Source: Spodoptera frugiperda (Eukaryota; Arthropoda; Insecta; Lepidoptera; Noctuidae). From it: DNA of 64,000 nt. A model generated the notes under the pieces. That model searched no databases, had not been told where the DNA came from, and worked only from the letters and a program-made list of their open reading frames with translations. The stretch lies in NCBI RefSeq assembly GCF_023101765.2, contig NC_064237.1:5153649-5217648 (forward strand), in the 5' to 3' direction. The position numbers were made by a program, and so were the translations under genes. Below, piece after piece: positions 12,671 to 26,190 of the stretch; within the stretch, counting starts at the first letter, position 1; each line of letters starts with the position of its first letter.

Positions 12671-15600
12671 GAAGTTATATAGCGCCTTTAGTCGTACTTA
12701 TTTGATCTGAGACACCATTGTATAAGTAGTATATAAGAATCATATAAGGCCTACAGTGAGAGACTACGTTTCAGTTCCATAGATCATCTCTAGTAACACA
12801 CTTTGATTGGCTTTTGTCTTGAGCTACTGGGGTTCGTTTGATAAAAACATGATCAGCCGTGAATGTCTTGTGGGTGATATGAAGATTATGATTATAATTA
12901 TGATGAAGAATTATATACTAGAAGTGTTAGTTTCTGCCTAAGTGAACTAAGAAAGTGTGGGTTTAAAAATGACACCATTAATAACCGTTGGAGTAATGGA
13001 AAATTTCTACTAATGGAGATTTGCAAAAGTACATACATTCTCAAATATATTGTTTAGCTACCGTAAAAGATTTATATTCATTTAACTATTTCCTGATCGA
13101 AATCTTTGAAGAATTAAAAGCACATAAAATTGTCTATTTTTGTCCAATAATTTCCGTATAACACGGAATTTATACTAAAGCGAGAATTTATATCAGGAAG
13201 CGTGAATATCTTTTGTTCTTATCTTGGCTTATTGTATCAGATCTAATAAGTATCAGGGGAGTCAAACGTTGCGGATGACGATAAGAATAAACAACAATAT
13301 AGGGATATATAGGTACATTGGACCTTATTACATAAGGATAAGGTTGCTTTATTAAATGAACACGTTTTTTGTACCGTATTATTTATGGAATTGAAATAGT
13401 ACAGGATGATTTAATTTCTTTTCAAGAGATGGCATTTACACTTTAGTCATTGTAAGATCTAGTTGTGTCTTGTCATTACTGTCGACGGCAGGTCTAGAAG
13501 CATGCGTCAGCTCATGTGGAATGGTATCATAGACAAAGCGGCGATTTGTTCAGTCCACACACACTGGCTTCGCGCCAGACACCCATTCTTTGAGCTTTAC
13601 ACCACTATTCCATTATCCTAATAGAGGTTGGTATGGAGAGCGGATGCATGATGCAGTTACAGGGTTAATGAATGTGCACCCGCGGTATTATTTTACTGTG
13701 AAACTAGGCTATCGTACGATGCCTACTGTTGTTCTGCTCCCAAGTGATTTTCACGCCACATTCAGTTTTGTAACGAGTTTTTTGGAAGTGTCCCCAAACA
13801 TGCGAATCGACTTAGTGCGACCCGTTTCTACTTTTTCCTACATCGCGTTTTAACAAAGGATGGATTTGTTGTTTTGTTTTCGGAATACATACGAGAATAG
13901 TTTTGGGTTTTGTATTACGCAATGGCAATACTGTTAATAAGTGGAGATCGCAGTTGTGTGCAAGTAGTGACAAGACCCTTGGGCCCCGAGCACCATAATA
14001 ATCCATTTTGCTCTGGTTCACTCGTGGTACGTGCACGGCATGCGAAACCAAAATGATTTTCTTTTGTTTTCCTTGATACACCTAAATGTTGACGTAGACT
14101 TGCTATTGTATTAATAGATACAAAGGGAAAACTTTGTTATGTTTCTTTTCAAAACCATGAAGTTACCTCAGCAAATATTTTAAATGGGATGATGATCGGT
14201 GATTTACTGAAATTAATTTCAATCTTATTAAAGATTAATATCAAAATATTTCATGTTTATTAATGAACTATTAATCCTCGCGGTCATTCGTGCATGTTGC
14301 TAAACGGCTATTTTGATTTAATAATGAAATATAATTTGTATTGATTAAATGAGTGCCGCATCGATAATGGATATGAAAATTAGGTGCGAAAGTAATTAAG
14401 TGACATTGTTTTTGATTTCACCTCTATTAATATTAAATGATTAATATAGAGGAATTGGTCAAACTCGTACTCGGTATATATTGTATTTTGACTTTATGCA
14501 TATACAGACAATTTAGAGGAAAAAATGCTAAAGATATGATGACTGTTCTTTTTCAATTACTGTTATTTATAAAAAAGGCATAACACTGTTATAATACTAA
14601 CTAGACAAAAAGCGAAAACAGTAATAACATTTGTAGAATTTGTTGTTTTCTTCCAAATATTGCTAGGTACTACAATAACAATTTTGCTCCTATACTTATC
14701 TTCGATGGAGCAGACGATACAAGTACCGATTCCCAACGGTATCGTCACACGAATTGTATCTATATAAAAGCCTATATAAGTAGGAATATATGTATTAGCA
14801 GTATGTAAGTAATGTGTTTGAATATTGGGACTTAGGCTTTTAGTTTTAGGGCTTTAACGTGATGGATAGACAAATTACTCTGTATTTTGTTTCGCAAAAA
14901 TTGCTCTATACAATTGATATGTCTAATGGTATGTACGTAGATGCTTCACCATCACACACATCTTAATGTTGGTTCTATTTCTAAATCTAATGAAGTATCA
15001 GTTTTTCTTCTTCAGAAAATTATACCTATATATACCTAAGTTATACAGATAATTAATATTCTGATTTTGATTCTGATTTCAACCCGTTTATCAAGTGTGA
15101 AGGCTACAGTATGGCAAACCCTTATGTAAAGGAGGTTCACAGTCACTATACTGTTAAGGCTCGGTGATAACAATGATGAGTACTCATCAGCTTTGGTAAA
15201 ATGTAGAGAAGAATGAAAAGTATAATGGAAGACTTAAGAACATATTGTTAGATAATAAATTGAGCAATTTGGCTGCGAGACCACGCGTCGCTAGTTCAAT
15301 TTCCGTACTGGAACTAATGTTTGTTTATTCCTAGGTATATACTACAGGTATATTTATATGATTTTGAAATATAATGTGACGATATAAGAAAGTCTTTATT
15401 TTAACTTAACATAAAGGTACTCTGTTATCATTTTCTTCTTTTAAAACAAAGACGAATAAATGAAATATTGAGAGAAGGAACATATACTCTACTAAATTGC
15501 CATTAAGAACAAAGCGTTTACAGTGATTTTAAATGTTTAAACGTAAAATTTCTTACGTTCGAGTTCGCATTTGCTTGCGTCTATCCAGTATAATGACGAA

Positions 15601-17663
15601 ATGATTAAAATATGAGCGTTCCCGCGGCGCGGGGCTATGGATTGTCTTCCTTCGTAGAAATAAACGTTGCTCCATCAAGAAAATTTACTGACGGAAAGGG
15701 ATGTCGTCACGACAAACGCGCCAAAAGAAAATTTTATTATAAACCGCGTATTTTCCTTTCCTCACAATTCCATGTTATTCATGGCAAGAATTATTATTCC
15801 ATACGATATTGAATAAACAACTCCTTCATGCCTGTTGAGTTATTTGAGAAGGAAATTATTTTTTTATCTCGTAATGTGTTTGAATGTATTGTATTAAATG
15901 CGTACTAACGATGTTAATGCCTTTTACGACAGAAACACGAGAGCCTTTTTGAAGACTAATGAGTGTACTTGTGAGTAAAGGGAGAATAAGGACTTTATTG
16001 TAAAAACGGGAAAAGGTTTGCCGATTTTTGTGTCCTTTTAGGCAGAAATAAATGAGTACTTTAGGTACGACAGTATCAGTAGTAGAACAATGTAAACCTT
16101 TTAGGAGCGGGCGTAATTGAATCCCAATTCTAATAAGCTTAGGTTACCTATACACAATACAACTTAAGAACATTTAAGAATAAGTATTAAATTCACAAAG
16201 GAGAAATGGAACCCACAGGACAAGTCCAGTAATTGCAACGAGACTCGGAAAATGATTTCGCGTCCAACGTCATTCTGAAAGCGCAAAATGGAGCGAAACA
16301 ATTAGTGGGACCGCAGAATACATCGCCGTATCAGGCTAACAAGCGCTTAACTCAGCGAAAACAGCGCATCACACCAAGTAATAAAGTCTTAAACATAAAT
16401 CCAGCGTTATCTCCAGTGGCAAACGTATACGCACAGCACAGCTATGAAACGAACCCAATCTGCATAAATTTGCAGTTGACCCTGTTATAATACTACACAC
16501 AAATTTATGTACACGACAAATTTGATGCCGTTTTGCTTCGCGAACGGTTTGAAATGATTCTGTACGTGAAGTTCGTGCGCGTTGCCAAACTTGTTTACGC
16601 CGGATGAATTTTTATTGAAATCAACTGGCGTTTTTACATAAATTGAGTACAGGCTTATTGAGTTGGCTTTTCGACTTTGTCGATAATAAATTGTTGTAGC
16701 GATCGCCTTTCAATTGAAAAAGGTAAAAGCCATCATGTTCCACTATTTTGTATTCTATTTTTGTATAGCTGAAGTGCACTTTTTTGCTCTGTTTGTGGGA
16801 TTGTGTTATGTGAATGAACACGTAATATTTGTAATTTTATTTATCGTGAAAACGGTTAATCGTATAAAAATATACAAATGTTGATATATTTTTTGTAGAT
16901 ACATTTTTGTAAAAACATATCTTTCTTAATTTAGTGAAAAACAAATTAGTCTTGAATTTTTTTTGTCTCTTTCTTTGTATGAATAAGTGCTATTACGGTA
17001 TTACTATTTGTCCGTCTTATCTTCATAGATGACCCTAATATTTGTAATTTTTTTCAGCACAAATTAACAATACATATATTTAATTATTTTTGATAAATTT
17101 TTACTGACACGAACAAAATACCTTTTTTTGACCTGCGTCAATACTAATCTAGCACTCGGGATTTATTTGCACAGACACCAGCACATCAACCTACACTCAA
17201 ACGTTAATAGATTTTAAACTTCATTGCTTTACGTTAAGGTTCAAAATGTTTTTAATAATTTTGATAGATAGGGGTGATTTTATAAGCTGTTGTTTATACA
17301 ATTCAATGTTTTCAGAGTGATCATTTAGTTTTCGATGTCAGCTGCTATCATCGCTTTTTTATGCAACGTGATGCATTCACGTTGTTATAACACAACACAA
17401 CATAAAAATTGTGTGTGCGTAGTAAAATTTTCATATCTTTTTTATTTGCTTTACAGTGGTAATGTTATTTCGGTGCTTGTCAATATTGTCCCGGCTATTC
17501 AACCCTGGCACAAAAGTAAAATGGTAAATATTTAAAAATATCCAACAGTACACACAAACTGCATTTTTAATTGCAAATAATTTCTGACTGCGCGAACATT
17601 ATTATATAAAGGGTTTTAATTTTAACAAATGTGAAATATTTTCTTTATTTTTGTGTTTATAAA
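12671..17663. other. Unassigned AT-rich stretch
   Basis: There is no recognisable gene. The best short ATG frame is at 15,612-15,812 (66 codons, basic, no family match I know). The 13.5-14.0 kb and 16.2-16.6 kb patches are more mixed in composition than their flanks, but their frames start at non-ATG codons and show no motif. A decayed SINE lies near 15.26 kb. The stretch is probably intergenic or intronic. Confidence 0.5.
15255..15325 (+). repeat. Decayed tRNA-derived SINE head
   Basis: The stretch 'gagcaatttggctgcgagac', 'gtcgctagttcaatttccgt' and 'actggaactaatgtttg' follows the layout of the 12.2 kb SINE: A-box region, decayed B box 'agttcaatttcc', then '..ggaacta'. It has many substitutions and the body is missing. 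The call is tentative. Confidence 0.35.
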
Positions 17664-17870
17664 TATTGCTAGCTTCTGCCAGCAGCTTCGCGCGCGTTCC
17701 TGTCGGTCAAAAAGCCTATGTGTTATTCCAAACTATTATCTATCCCTGTTTCAAATTTTATCTCAATCCCATTAACCGTTTTGCAGAGATTGAGTAAACA
17801 AAAACATACACACAAATAAACAAACTCATAAACTTTCATGTTTATAATATTAGTAACATGATACACGATA
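17664..17870 (+). repeat. LINE-type 3' end (RTE-like), forward
   Basis: The block starts 'tgctagcttctgccagcagc' and continues 'gcctatgtgttattccaaac', 'tatctatccctgtttcaaat', 'tctcaatcccattaaccgtt', 'acatacacacaaataaac', ending 'tgtttataatattagtaaca'. This is the same family as the 6.0 and 20.4 kb blocks. It is a 5'-truncated copy without coding sequence. Confidence 0.6.
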
Positions 17871-20403
17871 CGCTGGCTTGTTCAATATCTGAAAATACTC
17901 ACATTTGTTAACTCTACACATTTTTGTTTGTGGAAAGTATAGAATACGGACGTTTACATGAAAGTTCCTTTTATTTTTACCATAAACAACCTCTCATCTT
18001 TAATAAACACACCACTTGTAAAGATTCGAAGGAAACAAGTTTAAGTAAGAGTGGAATTAAAATCTCATCTCAAAGAAAATTAAACCGCGAATAGTTAATG
18101 GGTCTTAACTCGATTTCGAAACGCTAACTTTGTCGAGAGCGAGTCGTTGGCTTCAATAAGATTCAGGCAAGTTTGGGAAAATTTGCTTCCTTTTAAAACG
18201 GTTCGCCATTTAACCATCTCCGAGAAAGCACTTTAAAACAAAAGTGGAATAAGCTTTTATTTTTCACGAGATCCCTTCTGGATGGTTTGCTTGTAAAAAA
18301 AATAATTGTATTGTTATTGTTCGAGTTGGAAGACATTACACCTTTTGGTGTTTAAAATAAATTGTCAAGAGAAAGTTAATTTGTTTTGTTAAACTGTTAC
18401 GGACGCTGTTGCGCTTTATGATACTGGTTTTTATTTTAAATGACGCTAATTACCTACGGCTACCCGCTGCTTCTGATGCGGAAGAATTGTCGCTAGACAA
18501 TGGTCTCTGATAAATCCAATTGATATTATGTTGGTCATTAGAGGGTCTAGAAATGCCATTTGCGTTCTAAAGGTGCATAATGTTTAATTATTTGAAAAGG
18601 TCAACTTTAATCTTTGACGGCCTGCTATTGTTCATTGTTTTTTTAATGTCTAAAAAAGAAAGAATGAAGAAGCATTTGCTTTACACGCAAATGATTTGAT
18701 GCTAATAATTATAAGTATTGTATGGATTTTATATGTATGTATGGGACCCAAGTCTACGATGAAATGAAACGAGGATATTGAGAATGATTTGATTGAATTA
18801 GTAAAAATGATTTTTATGTATGTGAGATTTTTGTTGTGTAAAACATATCTGGCAGTTTGTCTATAAAGTAAAAACAAAATACAAGTTGCTATCAAACAAA
18901 TTTTCACAAAGGAGAACAAAACGTTTGTGCTAAAGTTACAAGATGCAGCAGACACACAAGTCTCGCTAACTGCACATTAAAATTAACATCTCTAATGTTT
19001 TAATTAACTAGCGAACAAGTCAAGTATTATTATTCAAAGTTCTGCAGAAACTACGCTCCCGTTTCATATCAAACTTGTTCATTCAAAACGTCTTATTTAT
19101 ATTTAACATACGTATAGAAGTCACCCTATTAACATGCATTCAGAAAGGCAAGGCATTTAGAAAAGGGAACTGAGAGAAATATATTGCTAGCGAGGTTTTG
19201 CACCAAGTGGCTTATATTTACATAAGCATTTGTGAGTCAAGGGCCATTTAATTAAAGACGGAACGTCAAAGAAACCTCTTATGAGACCTTAAACGGATAA
19301 TTTTATAAGATGTCTACGAATCGAATGGGAATTATCCGATTTTTTTTTTTCATTGTGCCATTTTCTTTAAACGCTTTGCTTAATTCGTTTTGTGTTTTGT
19401 CGTCATGATTTATTGTTGTATGTGTAAACATTGTTTCAATTACCTACTGCAAAAATCTGAGAACTAATTTCTTTGAAAGATGTAAAAGGAAAAATGGTTT
19501 CTGAATCAGAAAGCATATTAGTCTACTCACATGCTAAAGGTTTCTCGTAGTAATTTTTACAAAGACCAACAGACGTCTAGGTATACAAACTAGCTCAAAC
19601 AAACAAATTAAGCTAGAATTACAGCACCGTTGTTGGTTTCTTTATCAAGCCGCTTATAAAAAGGTTTCATGTAAAAAGTTCACTGGCATTACAATTAATC
19701 TTAAGCTTAAGGATATAATAGTAATTCTTGCAGTATCTGATCCTTGTTGCGCTGTTTAATGTTACCTACAGTGAAAATTTACCTCTACTAATAAATAACA
19801 CCGCGTTTTCTACAGACGTAATGTGAAGTGTTTCCTAGAAATGACTGTGAAAGCGTCTAGTCTGCAAACACTGTGAGTTGAAGATTTTCTGTCGCTGCAA
19901 AATGTTTGAAATTGAAAGAGACAACGTGATGTAACATTAGTTTTCTTAGTAGCTATTTGATTGTTATGAAAATGTTGGACCTTAATATTTATCGTTATTG
20001 TTCTAGTTGCACAATTGTTATTCTCAAGAAGGAGATTGACTTTTAGTTCCTATCAAACGCCATGTCATTAACTTCCTTCTCTTCCTCACAAAATCTGCGC
20101 AAAGTCCATCCAATCTATTCTTTCGTCGTCCTCTTCTTTGCCTCTATTGTTTATTGTTAAATCAAAATATTTTACTTATCTTCTATCTTATTATGTATTT
20201 TATCTCTGTATTAATTCAAGTGTTTACTGGTTCTCTAATCAGACTAAGGTGTAAATGTTAATGCGCCACCAGAGTTGCGTCTAACCGAATGTGGCTTTAT
20301 ATCGAGATAGGCCTAATGACGTCATTGGCCACAAGGCTTAACTTGGATCTACAAACGTCAGTACAAGGTACCATTGTGATAGATGCTTGTACATCTTACT
20401 TAA
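17871..20403. other. Unassigned AT-rich stretch
   Basis: I see no coding exon, RNA gene or bounded repeat. A T-run sits at about 19,340-19,350. Short open frames here are AT-rich and lack motifs. Confidence 0.5.
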
Positions 20404-20556
20404 TATTATAAATGTGAAAGTTTGTATGTATGTTTGTTACTCAATCACGTCAAAATGGCTGAAAAGATCAGGATAAAATTTGAAATAAGCACAACATATA
20501 AGCTAAACTTTATCCAACGAGAACGCGGGCGAAGCTGCGAGCATAAGCTAGTTTTT
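20404..20556 (-). repeat. LINE-type 3' end (RTE-like), reverse
   Basis: On the + strand it reads 'ttataaatgtgaaagtttgt' and 'atgtatgtttgttactcaat', then 'cgtcaaaatggctgaaaaga' and finally 'gcgggcgaagctgcgagcat' + 'aagctagtt'. Its reverse complement is the standard '..aactagc..cttcgcccgc..cattttgac..atttataa' arrangement of the family seen at 6.0 and 17.7 kb. It is a truncated, non-coding copy. Confidence 0.6.
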
Positions 20557-22859
20557 TATAGTTCGTGAGATGCTAGATTGTGCATTAACAAATTTTATTG
20601 TTTTGTGGTCATAAATTAAGATCTGTGGGACAGTTACTTACAGGCTTATGATGCTGGTAATGATGGAAACGAAATGTTTATCATACAAACTGCAAAATAT
20701 TATAAAAATTAGGCCAGTTTTAAAAGTATTCTTATTGAACCACATAAAATTTAGTCACAGACCTTATATACACTGTACCAATCAGACCATTTTATCAATA
20801 TAAACAAGAGTAATCTTTAAAATTTAAATGGCCCAATATTTTGCGAACATATTTGCTCTATCCATCGGTGGAGGTGAAAAGCGTTGCAGGAATTAAAATT
20901 GCAAAAGTAAAAAATTGGGAAATGTGACCTGGGACGTCATCGCCATAGACATGTCAACTGGGCATGGAAACATGGGTAAGTGAATGCGTATGAAACTGTG
21001 AAACGAATCGCATTTTTACCTTTTTAAATTGCAAATTTGTATTTTCCAAGAGTATATTCTGATGACGTATCAATTATAGAAAGTAACAAGGTATTATTAA
21101 TTAATTAATTAATTAAAGGAACGTATAATTTTACAGCTTAAGTGCTTAAGTGCTATGCATTTTACCGTTAAAGTGATATAAAATACTTCATATTATAATA
21201 ATAGGTATATTTCAATGGTTATGCTATATTAATTTGATTGGTCCATTTTGTTTGTTCTTGTTATAAAGGTTGGTTAGGATTTTTTTAGCTGAATTTTAAC
21301 ACATAGCGCCATGTGTGCACCAGTTGTTTAATATATTAAAGTATAGTACTAATATTTAAACCACAATAAGAACTTAATACGTAAATATAACAATAGAAGA
21401 CGTATGCCATTTAGAATAGAAGATATACATATATGTATACGTCTCTTTAGCATCTTAGAATAAAAACTGGTAAGAAAAAGAAACGAAAAACTTAATGATA
21501 AGCTAATAAAAAGCAACGAACAAAAGTTAAAGTATTAATTCGACGAAGATGGAAGTTGTTTCTGTTGTTTTTTCCCGGTGTAGCAACAGTAATTTTATTT
21601 TCCCTAACTATTTAGGGCGAACTGTTTAATGAGTTCTTCACGCTAAAAAGGAGAGTCCGCTACGAGTCGCCCTCTTTCACAATTTAAAACATTTAACAGA
21701 AATTGAATTACTTTTACACCCATTTTGTAAATAGGCAAGGACAATCAAATCCTTTCAAAAATCGAACACATTTTTTATTTTTAAAACATGCTGTTGTTGC
21801 TCATAACAAAGGAATATACATGTAATTTAAAAATAGAAGAATCGAACAATCATCTCCATCTATTGACGCTTTGGTAAAAAAGGAGGAGTTTTAATTGAAC
21901 GCCCAGTCCCTGTGTAAAAGCTTTTAGAGAAAATAAAAATGAGAAAAATTAAATGCAAGCCGGTCTTTGCCGGGCGGTTTACACGCGGTGTGCTCACAAA
22001 GCGGCACTTAGCACGGCGCTTAGTGACCACCCTACAGGCCCTTTAAAAAAACTACGGTCAATAGCGAAAAAGAAATTAGAGTTAACGACGACACTAAATG
22101 AGTACGTATGTTCTGCACTCTGAGTTTTCTAGAACATTCGGTAATTGAAATTCTTGTACAGTTGTATCCTTCGCGAGCTCAGTTTAAGTCTCGTATTTTA
22201 TTTTTATATTTCTACTTAAGATTTAGTCGGTGAACAGAGCGTCTTACAGATCTTGTAGCAACTTTGGTATAACTCGTAAATGTTGAATCTTTATATTTTG
22301 CTTCTTAACGCCTCCGTAAAGAGCAGAGATTAAACAAGTTCCATATTTTTTTCGCTGACATTTAAAACTTTTGGCAGGTACAACGCTTTTTGCTTAAAAG
22401 TATTCTTACCTCTAGTTTTCTAGGTTTTGTGATCAATCATAAATGTTTGCTTCTTTATAAATTGTTTTAGTTCTGTTGCAAATAAAAATTATTATTAAGT
22501 TAAATTGTAATTTATCAATGTAATCTATTAATTTCAATTTATTTATCATGACCTTATAATAAAGTTAACTTCAACAAACAGAAATAATAATCATATTAAT
22601 TGAGTTCCTTTTCAATCCTCTGAGACTCTAAAATTGATAAAAGAAACATTTTAAAATGGATATAATAATAGTATAGCTCTTATAATCCATTTGAATGTTT
22701 AATCCATATATGTATCTCTACTACTCAGTAGACATGCATGCATACTGATTAATGCATATTTCAACAATATGGGAATTCCACGTGAATCAATCATACTTTC
22801 TGTCTTTGGTGTACTTTCAAAAAAATATCCAAATGGTCCATTACGAAGTGTCGATACTA
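20557..22859. other. Unassigned AT-rich stretch with simple repeat
   Basis: An (ATTA)n simple repeat occupies 21,096-21,116. A patch at 21,950-22,050 ('gccggtctttgccgggcggt') is GC-richer but has no recognisable content. I see no gene. Confidence 0.5.
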
Positions 22860-23070
22860 TCCTTTTTTATGGAATAGAGGGCAAACGAGCAGACGGATCA
22901 CCTGATTGTAAGCGATCAGCGCCGCCCATGAACACTCGCAACACTAGAGGAGTCACAGGTGCGTTGCCGGCCTTTTAAAAAAGAATACGCTCCTTTCTCG
23001 AAGGTCGTATCGGTTCGGAAATGCCACATCCCTTGCGTCATGAGCCAACGAATCCACCCCATGTGGTGTG
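22860..23070 (+). repeat. Abundant lepidopteran repeat ('gtaagcgatc' family), copy 1
   Basis: The sequence runs 'gagggcaaacgagcagacgg', 'atcacctgattgtaagcgat', 'cagcgccgcccatgaacact', 'gcgttgccggcctttt' and 'cgaaggtcgtatcggttcgg'. I recognise this order from many lepidopteran genomic sequences. Other copies in this window lie at 41.5, 42.3 and 59.0 kb. Two short open frames across it are not genes. The class of the family (SINE or MITE) is unclear to me. Confidence 0.65.
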
Positions 23071-25934
23071 GTGGAAATGACGGCCTACAGAAATTGCCTT
23101 CGATAGCATTCTGGAAAATTATAGCCTTTTATGTATTCTGGGAATTCATACCGAATATTAATGGATGAAAGCTGAGAACCTAATTTGCTTGTTTGAGCAC
23201 TTTTTGGAATAGTCAATCATTTTAAAACATCCTTTTGCAATTAGATTAATTGAGAATTTTATAGGCTACATATCACATCATGCCATTAAATATTTAAAAA
23301 CAAAGGGAGAACCTAGATTCTGTTATAAAAGCGAAAACTTGTTATTGTAGTGGTCGTAAACGAAATTGGAATACAAGGTCGGCTTGGAAAATGTATTCTT
23401 TTATTTTTAGATTCCGAATTTTGACAATATAGGAAAAATTCTGAATTTTGTATCTAGTACCTACCGACCTAAAATGGATTCTATTACGTGAAAATAGGAA
23501 CACAATTGAAAAAAAAAGGAATACCATAGTACTTTTACTTTACCTATTTTTTTTCATAATCCTTGTTACTGTACCTACTGCTATAGGAAATATCAGCCTT
23601 ATATAGAAAATTTAAAAGCATTGACGTATAAAAGTGCTGTTTCGTTAGCCTATTTACAAAACAAATTCCTTATTAAATGAAAAAATAATCGTAGTGCTAT
23701 ATATAACCTAGGTACGTATAAACTACAATTTAATACTATCATGAAAAACAACCTATTATTACCTACATAATATAGTCTATTTACGTTAAACACGATTAGT
23801 TAATTACATCTTGGCGTGTTAATGGCTACAAATATTAGTTGGTGTTTATTCAGGTGCTCAGTGATGTAGAAAGATACATTAAATTAATATTAGTATACAT
23901 TAACATTACATATACATATTCATTATACGTATACAACTCGTATAGGTACACATTGTGAATGTGCTTTGAATATCATGTGACGTGGCAGGAAGACAGGTAG
24001 ATTGTCGGCTTTCAGTTGTTTCTGAGAACTAACTCTACAAAAACGAGCTTTATAATTAAATGTTTCAGAGATTTTATAATGACATTTATAACACAAAATC
24101 ACAATTTTTTGACATTGACACCTTTTTTGTTGACTTTCAAAAGGCGTCTAGCCAAAATCTAGGGAGTGTAGAATTTTTACCTCTCCGTTGGGCGGTGGCC
24201 ACTATCTACACCTAAAGGGTCCTCTTAGTAGACTAACTCTGGTATGGCACCTCCTTCTGGAGACCTGTGAGTCATCCTTGAACCTCTATGTGCAGTGTAG
24301 TGCACGGCGGCTCGTGACCACTGCACTGCTGTCTTCTTTGAGGTCCTGGTGTGGGTCCCTAGATTGATTTTGACACCTACCCAAGTTCTTTGTTATAACG
24401 TACATTATGTAGTTATTACTATAAAAAAAACTCTTATTATAAATATCTACCACACACCATCACTAAACAGCTTCCACCTAAAACAGGTAAGATCCATTAT
24501 GGACGTCGATTTCGTACTTGGAGAATTTGAAATCTTTCGGTAAGCAAATAATTTATCAAAGTCATGTCAACTAAGGCCTTCCGTCGAAAGGAGAGAAACA
24601 CCTTTTTTAAGAAACTTTTGTGGATCGATTCGTTTGTATATCCCTATATGTATGTATGAGGGTGGGTGCATGTGATTGATGGGTGTGGAGCATTTATAAG
24701 TATCACTTGATTGATGAAAGTCGGTTAGTCAACCCGTGTGTCACGCGCTGGTGACCGTTTCGTCTATTTTCCTAATTTTATTGCCAAATGGCCAATTCGG
24801 TACTGGTCCATATATTTTTCAATGCTTTCCAGTGTACGAGGGAGGGTTACACGATTTAGAAAACTCTCAATGTAATGAAGATTAAGTAGCTTCGAATTGT
24901 TCTTAGTATTAAAGAAGTGTCGTTTGGTTGATAAATAATATGTAGCAGAATTGATTCATGGTGAAAGCTGTTAAGTGTTGGTTGGTAAAAAGGCTGAAGA
25001 TTACGATGAAACTTTTGTCTTAGAGTAGACTCACATCACGCATCAACCTTAATCATCAAACATTTCATTACTTACGTAATAAAAATGTCGGCGCATGAGT
25101 TAGAAAAATTTGATTGAACTGAGTAGTGATCGATCTATTATAATCATAATTTTATGGAGATTATAAGAATAATGTGCATAATATGTACATTTCTTCAAGT
25201 AACTTTGGTAACGAATAACCAGAAGAAGAACATTCTCTAATTAGGTCAACTTGTACTTACAAGGATTAAAAAAAAAACGGTTTACAAAAATACCAAAAGG
25301 AAAAGAGACGATAATAAGTATGTTTTAAAAACTTGGAAAAAAATAAACAATGCAAAATTTAGACGGGGAATATAAAACTTCCTTAACGAGGTAACGTTAC
25401 ACTGCCGAGGTACCTAAGCAGTGTTATGGTTAACTAATTGAGCTCATGGTTTTGTCTGTGGGCACACAATGGGAAATTTTATACGAAAATCTCTTATAGA
25501 CAGAATTTTGAATTAATCCGTAATCTTGTTTAAGTAAATAATGAGTGATGAGATTGTATGTTATCGCTGAAGTAAGCATGAGTTATTAAGAGTAAGTATC
25601 TATAGAGAATTTTAAAATACTGTGTTTATTTTACAATTTGGACTGACCTGATATAGGCAATGGAAAATAAATATCTTATTGTAAACAAATACTATGGATT
25701 GAGTTCGTTTTATATTTCTATACCTTATATTAATCGGTTCTGAACCCATCAATATCATTATTGTACCAATCTGTGTTCTATTAAATTGAAATATCTACAA
25801 AACTTCGCCATTATACTTACGTGTAATAATAAAAGATAATTTAGCATTTTAACTTCTCAGAATAAGTCTTAAAGCAATTAAAAAAAGATGAATTACACAA
25901 TCAAAAAGACTTGTTTCGTAAAAAAAGGGAACCG
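23071..25934. other. Unassigned stretch with a GC-richer patch at 24.18-24.36 kb
   Basis: The interval is mostly AT-rich. Bases 24,180-24,360 ('ctccgttgggcggtggccac', 'ctggagacctgtgagtcatc', 'tgcagtgtagtgcacggcgg') stand out in composition and look like a fragment of a larger repeat or of an old retroelement coding region. No frame stays open across the patch on either strand. No gene is supported. Confidence 0.4.
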
Positions 25935-26190
25935 CCTGTCAATTTCTTTACTGCCTCCATTTATTTAAGTCGGGTAATATTCCTAAAACTGAAAAATGCT
26001 ATGCTGAAAACCGCATCAAAATTGGTTAAGCCAAACGCGGTTTTAAGTCAAGTAATATCCCTAAACCTAAAAAAATACTAAATCGGCTAATCTAAACGCG
26101 AGATAATCGCGCACACACATACATAAAAAATACATACATACATACAGGTTAAACTGAGAACCTTCTTTATTTGAAGTCGGTTAAAAAACA
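25935..26190 (+). repeat. LINE-type 3' end ending 'gaagtcggttaaaaa'
   Basis: Within the block, 'tttaagtcgggtaatattcc' is followed about 70 bases later by 'tttaagtcaagtaatatccc', an internal tandem duplication. Then come 'acgcgagataatcgcgcaca', a (TACA)n run at 26,131-26,145, and 'aactgagaaccttctttatt' + 'tgaagtcggttaaaaa'. This is the well-known 3' end of an abundant lepidopteran non-LTR family. A reverse-strand fragment lies at 36.06-36.15 kb. Confidence 0.6.

Noticed and set aside
13590..13853. 87-codon frame on +
   Set aside because: It starts at a non-ATG codon, no family is recognised, and an antisense frame overlaps it.
22769..23168. Two adjacent frames on +
   Set aside because: They cover the 'gtaagcgatc' family repeat.
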